Source: an uncultured Eubacteriales bacterium
GTDB lineage: Bacteria; Bacillota; Clostridia; Oscillospirales; Oscillospiraceae
DNA length: 27,562 nucleotides
Direction: 5' to 3'
NCBI GenBank assembly: GCA_900547745.1
Contig: URHT01000026.1
Location: forward strand, 1 to 27,562
In this document: positions 22,242 to 27,562 of the stretch, in pieces
How the letters are laid out: the number at the start of each line of letters is the position of its first letter
Numbering within the stretch: the stretch's first letter is position 1
Notes under the pieces: generated by a model
Told to the model about the DNA's origin: nothing
The model's input: only the letters and a program-made list of their open reading frames with translations
The model's database searches: none
Translations under genes and position numbers: made by a program

Positions 22242-23150
22242 ATGAGTAGTAACAACACCATTACTATCGACTATGTATCGTTTGTGTGGGACACCAAGAC
22301 GGTGCCGGAGGCCATCAACGAACTTGGGCTTTCATCCTCTACTTGGACAATGCGGGCAGGGCACTATCCGTACGCGCACATCCAGCGAGCGGGGAACATC
22401 TCCATTGCTTATGACAACTACAACGAACGCGGCGCGTTTGTCACCCTGACATCTCAGGGCTGCCGGGAATTTGAAAATCTTTCTTCTATCGGTTGGGCCG
22501 ACCTCTTCGGAATTATTCGCAGCGGAGAAGGCCACATGACGCGGTTGGACATCGCTTTTGATGACCACACTGGTATCCTTGATATGCAGCGCATGAAGCG
22601 CGACCGCGACGTGGCCAATTACCGTTCCCTTCTCTCCTATACTGCGGAGCATCGCTCCCACAAGGAGAATATCATGGGAATGTCCCTTTATTTCGGCGCG
22701 AAGGGTTCCTGTACGAACATTCGCATCTATGACAAGGATGCCGAGCAAGGCAGCTTGGGGACGCATTGGATTCGTGTAGAGCTGCAGCTTCGGGACGCTT
22801 ATGCTGATACCGTTGTGAAGTCCGGTTTATCCATCCCGTGCATTTTTTCCTCCGTTCTCAAAAAGTACCTCGTGTTTCTGCAGCCTAACCCTACAGACAG
22901 CAACAAGTCCCGCTGGCCGGTTGCGCCTTATTGGAACGCCCTCCTTGAAGGCGCACAGACGCTCACTCTGTCGTGTCACAGGGATACATGCAGCGATGGG
23001 CAGAGCCGCATCACCAACCTGCAGAACGTACTGAGGAGCTTTGCCCGCGACAATGGCTGGGCGAGTACGGCGCACATTGTCTGTAAGACCGCCCACAATG
23101 ACGGCTATCCCTTACGCATGGTGCGGAGCGAACGCGGAGCATCCGCTTGA
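22242..23150 (+). CDS. Rep_trans-family replication initiator/relaxase (MOBT type)
   Basis: Predicted to nick one DNA strand at the origin and start rolling-circle replication or transfer. The 302-aa protein has the family motifs MTRLDIAFDD (99-108), and TNIRIYDKDAEQG (158-170) followed by HWIRVELQLRDAYAD. Tyr163 lies where pT181-type Rep proteins and NicK-like relaxases carry the catalytic tyrosine. AAGGAG precedes the start at 22242. It is slightly shorter than NicK or Tn916 Orf20 relaxases (about 330-400 aa). No coupling protein or mating genes are nearby, so the element would depend on a helper. Confidence 0.85.
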   Translation: MSSNNTITIDYVSFVWDTKTVPEAINELGLSSSTWTMRAGHYPYAHIQRAGNISIAYDNYNERGAFVTLTSQGCREFENLSSIGWADLFGIIRSGEGHMTRLDIAFDDHTGILDMQRMKRDRDVANYRSLLSYTAEHRSHKENIMGMSLYFGAKGSCTNIRIYDKDAEQGSLGTHWIRVELQLRDAYADTVVKSGLSIPCIFSSVLKKYLVFLQPNPTDSNKSRWPVAPYWNALLEGAQTLTLSCHRDTCSDGQSRITNLQNVLRSFARDNGWASTAHIVCKTAHNDGYPLRMVRSERGASA

Positions 23151-23225
23151 TCTGCACAGCCCGCATATTCGCCCCAGCCCCGCTGTGCCGCGCCGCAACG
23201 GGTTCAGGCAGGGCAGCGCATCTCG

Positions 23226-23320
23226 CGCTTACCACGCCCTACCTGAGCCCCCTGTGCGGACGCACCCCCGCACGCCGCTGATCACCGGCGCAGGCGAAGT
23301 GCTTCGCGTGCCTGAGGCTT
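23226..23320 (+). repeat. Structured repeat, copy A
   Basis: 95 nt that align with copy B (25161-25255) at roughly three quarters identity by eye. Shared blocks include GCTTNCCACGCCC, CTGAGNCCCC, CCGCACGC, GCTGATC and TTCGCGTGCCTGAG. It can fold into GTGCGG/CCGCAC, CGCCG/CGGCG and GCGAAG/CTTCGC hairpins. It lies in the 425-nt gene-free stretch after the relaxase. No convincing reading frame crosses it. Confidence 0.65.
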
Positions 23321-23381
23321 CATCTAATCTGAACAGCTTTTTGCGGTGAGGTCGATAGCGAAATCTATAAATGAAAATAGA

Positions 23382-23424
23382 AGGCAAAAACAGGAAGGAG
23401 TTCCACTCCTTCCTGTTTTTGCCT
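23382..23424. terminator. Bidirectional terminator between relaxase and AbiE operon
   Basis: A perfect 19-bp stem (23382-23400 with 23406-23424, core CAGGAAGGAG / CTCCTTCCTG) with flanking A and T runs on both strands and a 5-nt loop. It ends both the relaxase transcript and the leftward toxin-antitoxin transcript. Confidence 0.92.
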
Positions 23425-23513
23425 GAGAGTCTTCTGCGAAGCATCAACTGTCCTTTAGAGCTTTTCTGAGCCGTACTGCGAGGGCCTGTAGGACAAGGAG
23501 CATACGGGTAGCC

Positions 23514-23558
23514 CACGCTTATCCACCCGTCTGAGCCCCTGTACGGGCGCAAAGCGTG
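23514..23558 (+). repeat. Structured repeat, partial copy C
   Basis: About 45 nt related to copies A and B (CGCTTA, CCAC, CTGAGCCCCTGT, CGGGCGCA in the same order). It forms a two-part hairpin: CACGCTT (23514-23520) with AAGCGTG (23552-23558), and inside it CCCGT with ACGGG. It sits just past the stop of the toxin gene, so the leftward AbiE transcript would carry its complement. Confidence 0.5.
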
Positions 23559-23575
23559 TACCTCATGAATAGGCG

Positions 23576-24415
23576 CTACTTGCAGCAGTCATCGCAAAGA
23601 GCACGAATGTCACTTATCACATCATCCCAAACAATACTTGCTGCATAGTTGTTTTTTCCTTGGTATCTTTCCCATTGTTCCCGCATCAGGGGGCTTATTC
23701 GGATTTCATCAAGCGTTCGCTCATATAGTGCCAGTGCCTGCTCACTGCCTCGTTTGCGGGCAGTCGCAGTAAGGGCTGCCGCAAGGGTGGCTTTGTCAAT
23801 CTCCAGTCCTGTATCCTGCAAAACATACAAATCGTAAAAATCGCGCAGCCGCGTATTCAGAACCGAGCGCGACAATACCGTTTCTATCTTTTCCGCCAGC
23901 ACCGTTTCAAGGTTATACGCCCAAAGAGTGATATACCTCTCTTCGAACATCAACTTGTATTGGTAGTTGACAGCGGCTGGCGTAATCGCGTCTCCCGTGG
24001 ATATATCGATTTTCAGCGGTATTCGAGTTGCGTCTAAAAACGCATTGAGGGAAATACGGACACCGCTATACTCCGCATCATCCATAATCGTCCCAAAATC
24101 ATTGATTTCAAAGCGGATATTGTCATCAACAGGCACAGCAATGATTTCTTCAACCATTGCTTTTGCGGCTATCGTATCCAGCGGCATATTGCGAATACTC
24201 GTATCAATATCCATAGTGGCGCGGTTTTCAAGGCCCACCAAGGCAGATACAAGCATCCCGCCCTTTAAGATGAAATTATCCCTATGCTCCGACAGAGATA
24301 CTCGCTCTAAGAATCGTTCCATACCATAATTGCGTATCAGTAGTTGTGCCTTGGCACTATCTCCTCGTGCCATGTTTCGGACTTTGTCCTTAAGCTGCCG
24401 TGAAGTCTTAATCAT
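23576..24415 (-). CDS. abiEii: AbiEii-type nucleotidyltransferase toxin
   Basis: Toxin of a type IV toxin-antitoxin system, which blocks phage growth by shutting down the infected cell. The 279-aa protein shows the family nucleotidyltransferase motifs: KGG at 51-53, DID at 69-71, KIDISTGD at 135-142, and AEK (174-176) with NTRLRDFYDLY (187-197). In studied members the enzyme adds nucleotides to target RNAs such as tRNA. Its ATG overlaps the antitoxin stop (TGATG). All motif residues are intact, so it is probably active. Confidence 0.93.
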   Translation of the reverse strand: MIKTSRQLKDKVRNMARGDSAKAQLLIRNYGMERFLERVSLSEHRDNFILKGGMLVSALVGLENRATMDIDTSIRNMPLDTIAAKAMVEEIIAVPVDDNIRFEINDFGTIMDDAEYSGVRISLNAFLDATRIPLKIDISTGDAITPAAVNYQYKLMFEERYITLWAYNLETVLAEKIETVLSRSVLNTRLRDFYDLYVLQDTGLEIDKATLAAALTATARKRGSEQALALYERTLDEIRISPLMREQWERYQGKNNYAASIVWDDVISDIRALCDDCCK

Positions 24416-25017
24416 CAGAACAACACCCCCATCACCTCGTTCACTTGTTTTTCCATTCGCATGACCGATGCATAATGGCTTAAGTTGACAAGATTTTTGT
24501 CTTTCTTTTTCATATATTCCCTTATTGCATAGTTGAATGCTGCGCTGTCCATGTCTGACCGCTTGCGGATTATATCACAAATCGTCCGCTCCATATCATA
24601 GGCACGGACAAAATGGCCGCCATTTGAAGAAATCAGACAGATACCCATGGCATACCAGTCCGCTTTTGTATAATAGACCTTTACACCCTTTTCCACCAAT
24701 CCTCTGCTGTTGTAATTTGCCGCAACAGTAACAGAAAACGGCAGCGGCTCCTTCTCGGCGAGGTTGTGCAGATATAGCGCCGCTTCATGTGAGAAGACTG
24801 CTTTTGGGAACTGCGCTTGCAGCAGGTACATCTCATCCGGGAACACATCGGGAGACACATAAACACCGTGTGCGGCCTTTTCCAGCCCACGTTCCTTTAT
24901 ATACCGATAGAAAGCGTCTTTCGTGACACCGGCAGCCAAAACATCGGAGGTTTTCAGAACGCCTTGGTTTTCAAGAGACAGTTTTTCGATTACATCGTTT
25001 TTCAAGCCTATCACCAA
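24415..25017 (-). CDS. abiEi: AbiEi-type antitoxin and autorepressor
   Basis: Antitoxin partner of AbiEii, about 200 aa. The N-terminal winged-helix DNA-binding domain (about 1-56: QGVLKTSDVLAAGVTKDAFYRYIKERGLEKAAHGVYV) is followed by the C-terminal antitoxin domain with FSHEAALYLHNLAEKEP and MERTICDIIRKR. AbiEi proteins counter the toxin without binding it and repress their own operon. No ATG is available: the start is TTG at 25017 or GTG at 25014, about 7-10 nt after the predicted transcription start, so the message may be nearly leaderless. A TTG at 25005 is a third option. Confidence 0.9.
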   Translation of the reverse strand: MVIGLKNDVIEKLSLENQGVLKTSDVLAAGVTKDAFYRYIKERGLEKAAHGVYVSPDVFPDEMYLLQAQFPKAVFSHEAALYLHNLAEKEPLPFSVTVAANYNSRGLVEKGVKVYYTKADWYAMGICLISSNGGHFVRAYDMERTICDIIRKRSDMDSAAFNYAIREYMKKKDKNLVNLSHYASVMRMEKQVNEVMGVLF

Positions 25018-25060
25018 CTTTCACGCTGATATTATACGGCAAAACCAGCGTGAAAGTCAA
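25017..25060 (-). promoter_or_regulatory. abiE promoter with perfect inverted-repeat operator
   Basis: On the minus strand TTGACT (25060-25055), an 18-bp spacer and TATAAT (25036-25031). Two 12-bp arms, ACTTTCACGCTG (25017-25028) and CAGCGTGAAAGT (25046-25057), enclose the -10 box with a 17-bp gap. Known AbiEi antitoxins bind inverted repeats in their own promoters, so this is the expected operator. Confidence 0.85.
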
Positions 25061-25160
25061 CTGCATAATGCTTTTTTGCATCGGGAGTTTATTCACAACG
25101 CACCAGCTATGCTTTGAGATGCTTCTTGCGCCCTCGGCACAGTCGGAAGGCGCATACCTT

Positions 25161-25255
25161 AGCTTGCCACGCCCCAACTGAGTCCCCATGCGGATGCATC
25201 TCCGCACGCTGCTGATCTCCGTGCAGCAGCGGAGGGTTTCGCGTGCCTGAGCCTT
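25161..25255 (+). repeat. Structured repeat, copy B
   Basis: Related to copy A in the same orientation. Hairpins are conserved with changed bases: TGCGG/CCGCA with a loop ATGCATCT (A has ACGCACCC), and GCTGCTG/CAGCAGC where A has CGCCG/CGGCG. Upstream a GCGCC/GGCGC stem (25129-25152 region) may extend it. It fills most of the gene-free stretch between the AbiE promoter and the secreted-peptide terminator. Confidence 0.65.
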
Positions 25256-25280
25256 AACCCACATCTCGCTTCGCATAGCA

Positions 25281-25311
25281 AAAGAGCCACCTGCTTCTCC
25301 GGCAGGTGGCT
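25281..25311 (-). terminator. Terminator of the small secreted-peptide gene
   Basis: A 10-bp stem AGCCACCTGC / GCAGGTGGCT (25285-25294 with 25302-25311), then CTTTT on the minus strand, directly after the stop codon. Confidence 0.85.
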
Positions 25312-25476
25312 TTAATTTTCACTTGATACTTCTACAGGGTCAGAAACACTTTCGATAACGACCGAATTGCTGCCGCCATCCGCATCCGCTGCATACACGG
25401 ACGTCGGGAGCAATCCAACCACCATCACCAGCGTCAGCACCATAGCTACTACGCCACGCAGCTTCTTGTGTTTCAT
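25312..25476 (-). CDS. Short secreted peptide or remnant of a surface protein
   Basis: A 54-aa product. Residues 1-29 form a clear signal peptide: MKHKKLRG basic start, a hydrophobic VAMVLTLVMVVGLLP core and a VYA-A cleavage site. The mature part would be about 25 residues, acidic and Ser/Val-rich (ADADGGSNSVVIESVSDPVEVSSEN), without Cys. AAAGGAG lies 11 nt before the ATG and a terminator follows at once. It could be a genuine small exported peptide, or the N-terminus of a large surface protein left behind by deletion. No family recognised. Confidence 0.65.
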   Translation of the reverse strand: MKHKKLRGVVAMVLTLVMVVGLLPTSVYAADADGGSNSVVIESVSDPVEVSSEN

Positions 25477-25510
25477 GGTTTTTGAAATCTCCTTTCAAGA
25501 ATTTTGAAGA

Positions 25511-26308
25511 TTAACCGGTCAATCGACTATTACACAAACGTGATATTTTGCCAAGTTCGAGGTGTGAAAAAATCGAGAGGCCGACGCTCTCCATATACTG
25601 ATAGACGTACTGTTTGTACTCTTTGATCGAGTTAATCAGAGTTTTGTAATACTGTACAGTTACACCGAAGATTTTTATGATCTGCATTCCTCTGACATAT
25701 TCTACTGTTGCCGCACTCATTTTTTGAAGCGCCGCTGAATAGCCAGACAGAAATTCAGTACCACCGGACATTTTACGGTACTGAAGAACACCAATCACAG
25801 TTGTAAGGATCAGGAGAATACCAAGGCGATAGTCTATTGCAAACATCAGCACAAACATTAACACCGGCGTCATAACAGCAGTGACGTTGTCCGGAATCAA
25901 ATGGGCCACTGTTTTGTGTGTTTCTGCTGCGTTATCATCAATAATTTTTCGAATCTCTCCAGAGCTGTTATGGTCAAAAAAGGAAGAAGAGGCATCCAAT
26001 AATTTATGAAGCCCATTTTTCCTTAAGTTTGTTTCAAGCCGGAAGCCTAAGTAGTGGGAACACGTTGCCGATGCAATGTTGAGAATGCCTCGTAAAATCA
26101 TAAGTATGACTACAATAATTGCGTCATACATAGCCTTCTCATATACGGGAATAACCAGAATAGACACAATGGACTGCCACAGAAACCAATATGCTCCCAT
26201 ATATGAGCAGACGGCAGCGGCAGATAGTGCCATGGAGAAATATGCCAAAATTCTTTTATCTGGGACATAATGAAATAGTTTTTTATATAAACTGCGCATT
26301 GACTTCAA
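25511..26308 (-). pseudogene. ABC exporter truncated after the transmembrane domain
   Basis: The 265-aa product matches the six-helix membrane domain of ABC exporters: hydrophobic stretches near 20-45, 55-80, 135-180, with SSFFDHNSSGEIRKIIDDNAAET as the typical first coupling region and YVRGMQIIKIFG after helix 4. It stops at LGKISRLCNSRLTG. The rest of the membrane domain and the entire ATPase (Walker A, signature, Walker B) are missing, and no continuation was found in another frame, so a deletion junction near 25,510-25,570 is likely. The start is TTG at 26308 (AGAGGTG 5 nt upstream) or ATG at 26299. Full-length relatives are about 570-600 aa and often pair with a second half-transporter. 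Confidence 0.82.
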
Positions 26309-26337
26309 ATATACACCTCTTTTTGATTAAAAACGTT

Positions 26338-26366
26338 TTGACATACATCAACTCTTTCATTATAAT
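26338..26366 (+). promoter_or_regulatory. Promoter of the AraC-type regulator gene
   Basis: Perfect TTGACA (26338-26343), a 17-bp spacer and perfect TATAAT (26361-26366). The leader to the start codon is about 80 nt and contains the two direct repeats. Confidence 0.8.
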
Positions 26367-26386
26367 TAGTTGTAGCTAACTGTAAA
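26359..26386 (-). promoter_or_regulatory. Promoter of the truncated ABC exporter gene
   Basis: On the minus strand TTTACA (26386-26381), a 16-bp spacer and TATAAT (26364-26359). Its -10 box overlaps that of the divergent araC-type promoter, so the two are likely to compete. Confidence 0.6.
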
Positions 26387-26405
26387 GGGAAAAACAGATA
26401 TAAAG

Positions 26406-26440
26406 TCTAAACAAGGTATTAATAAATCTAAACGAGGTAT
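26406..26440. promoter_or_regulatory. Direct-repeat operator for the AraC-type regulator
   Basis: TCTAAACAAGGTAT (26406-26419) and TCTAAACGAGGTAT (26427-26440) differ at one base and are 21 bp apart, two helical turns. They lie about 20 bp upstream of the exporter -35 box and within the regulator leader, which fits activation of the exporter and autorepression by an AraC-type protein. Confidence 0.7.
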
Positions 26441-26455
26441 CTTTGGGAGGAGCCA

Positions 26456-27379
26456 ATGATAGAAGTTAAACGAGATGATTTCTTTGTTGAATCGATAAAG
26501 AATCCAATAGAGCACGGAACATATTATAAGATCAACCCAAAATATGGAACCGGATTTCAATGGACGAGTGAGGTTCACCACGATTTCATCATTACAGCGA
26601 CAGATATAAGATTTAACCAGGAAACTATTGTCGGAGAACATATTGGGTCTGGTTATGTACTTGCTCTCTATATTAGTGGCGCAGGAGATGAATTCTATCC
26701 ATATCAAAATATTTCTCCGAATACATTGCGCTGCTATGAACCATCTGAAAAGTATAAAGCTATTTATCATCCTCAGATTCCATTAAGATGTATTACCGTG
26801 CAGGTTGACCAGGAATTTATTGATCAGTATCTCCAGGAAATTTCCGGTGATCTTGAAGTGAACTTTTCTGATTTTTTCAAAGAAAAAGGGAAATTCTATT
26901 TACCAAATGTTAATCATGCTATGCAAAGCCTATATGAGTATCTGCTTTCCATGAAAGCGTCCAGAATTACAGTAGAAGCAAAAATATATGAAATCATCTC
27001 TTATCTTGCTTCATATTTGAAAGAAAACAGACTAAATGAAGAGAATGGCCAGCCCATTAACAAAACAGATTTGCAGGCATTAGCTGAACTAACGCATTAC
27101 ATGGACGAACATTACAGTTTTAATATTACGTTGCAGACGCTTTCCACCATTGCATGTATGAGTGAAAGCAAAATGAAAAAGCTATTTAAGTCAGTTTATA
27201 ATATGTCCATTACTGAATACATTCAGAGGAAAAGGATCTCTGTAGCCGAGCATATGCTTATTCAGACCGACCTCACCATTGCGGAAATTTCAAGAATTGT
27301 TGGATACTCCAACCCCAGTAGATTGATTGAAATATTCAAAAGGTATTATGGATTTACTCCCTCAAAATACAGAAAATAA
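26456..27379 (+). CDS. AraC-family transcriptional regulator
   Basis: A 307-aa regulator. The N-terminal 190 residues form a ligand-sensing part with no clear metal or sugar motif. The C-terminal AraC/XylS double HTH spans about 205-307: first helix-turn-helix in ITLQTLSTIACMSESKMKKLFKSVYNMS, second in LTIAEISRIVGYSNPSRLIEIFKRYYGFTPSKYRK. GGGAGGAG precedes the ATG. Very AT-rich compared with the left half of the window. It is divergent from the ABC exporter remnant; such pairs control import or export of siderophores, haem or peptides in Clostridia, but the ligand is unknown. With its target truncated it may be an orphan. Confidence 0.92.
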   Translation: MIEVKRDDFFVESIKNPIEHGTYYKINPKYGTGFQWTSEVHHDFIITATDIRFNQETIVGEHIGSGYVLALYISGAGDEFYPYQNISPNTLRCYEPSEKYKAIYHPQIPLRCITVQVDQEFIDQYLQEISGDLEVNFSDFFKEKGKFYLPNVNHAMQSLYEYLLSMKASRITVEAKIYEIISYLASYLKENRLNEENGQPINKTDLQALAELTHYMDEHYSFNITLQTLSTIACMSESKMKKLFKSVYNMSITEYIQRKRISVAEHMLIQTDLTIAEISRIVGYSNPSRLIEIFKRYYGFTPSKYRK

Positions 27380-27439
27380 AAGTGTTATACTAATTTGGAT
27401 AAACCTAACCCTCTAAAAATCAACCAAATCAATCGTTAT

Positions 27440-27465
27440 GAGGTGACGCATACAAGCGTCACCTC
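27440..27465. terminator. Hairpin, probable terminator after the AraC-type gene
   Basis: A 10-bp perfect stem GAGGTGACGC / GCGTCACCTC around ATACAA, 60 nt past the stop codon. The plus-strand tail is only moderately T-rich further on. The last 95 nt of the window hold no supportable gene. Confidence 0.6.
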
Positions 27466-27562
27466 ATTGCCCTTATCTCTTCTTTATTTTTTTCCGCATT
27501 GTGCCTATCGGAAAGGATTCAAAGTGCCGCTAAATTTTCCCGTGCAGGCATCTGTCCCGCCG

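Noticed and set aside
23226..25255. The structured repeats as a CRISPR array
   Set aside because: Only two full copies and one partial copy, 95 nt long, diverged, unevenly spaced and without cas genes.
27505..27562. Possible 3' end of a minus-strand gene entering from the right edge
   Set aside because: Only about 18 codons are inside the window with no recognisable motif.

Overview
The window (27.6 kb) looks like the chromosome of a GC-rich gut Firmicute of the Clostridia, most likely Oscillospirales/Ruminococcaceae. This is an inference from the high-GC codon use, AAGGAGG-type ribosome binding sites, TTGACA/TATAAT promoters, an F-type ATP synthase operon and typical clostridial families. 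No species-level marker is present.

Positions 1-19,650 are GC-rich core chromosome. They hold an HtrA-type membrane protease; a COG2509 FAD oxidoreductase translationally coupled to a D-2-hydroxyacid dehydrogenase; a leftward set of a YfcE-type phosphodiesterase, endonuclease IV and a small polytopic membrane protein; a rightward Smr protein, a Nit2-like omega-amidase and a class Ic aspartate aminotransferase; the leftward ATP synthase operon atpB-E-F-A-G-D-C; a leftward set of a PyrF-like protein, a histidine phosphatase-GNAT fusion and a YgiQ radical SAM protein; a 58-aa small protein; and tRNA-Ser(GGA). The ATP synthase operon has no separate delta gene. Instead the alpha subunit carries about 80 extra N-terminal residues that read like the C-terminal domain of delta.

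At 19,650 the composition changes. A tyrosine recombinase sits immediately 3' of tRNA-Ser, followed by a divergently read Xre-type repressor and an excisionase-like HTH protein, a hairpin plus a GC-rich inverted repeat resembling oriT sites of the Tn916/ICEBs1 group, and a Rep_trans (MOBT-type) relaxase. No conjugation genes are seen, so this is best read as an integrative mobilizable element or the left end of a larger element. Its cargo includes an AbiEi/AbiEii type IV toxin-antitoxin operon with a perfect 12-bp inverted-repeat operator. Diverged copies of a structured, apparently noncoding repeat lie on both sides of that cassette.

The right end (25.3-27.4 kb) is AT-rich and mosaic: an orphan 54-residue secreted peptide, an ABC exporter gene that stops after its membrane domain, and a divergent AraC-type regulator with two direct repeats 21 bp apart between them. 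The far attachment site of the element was not found, so its right boundary is unknown.
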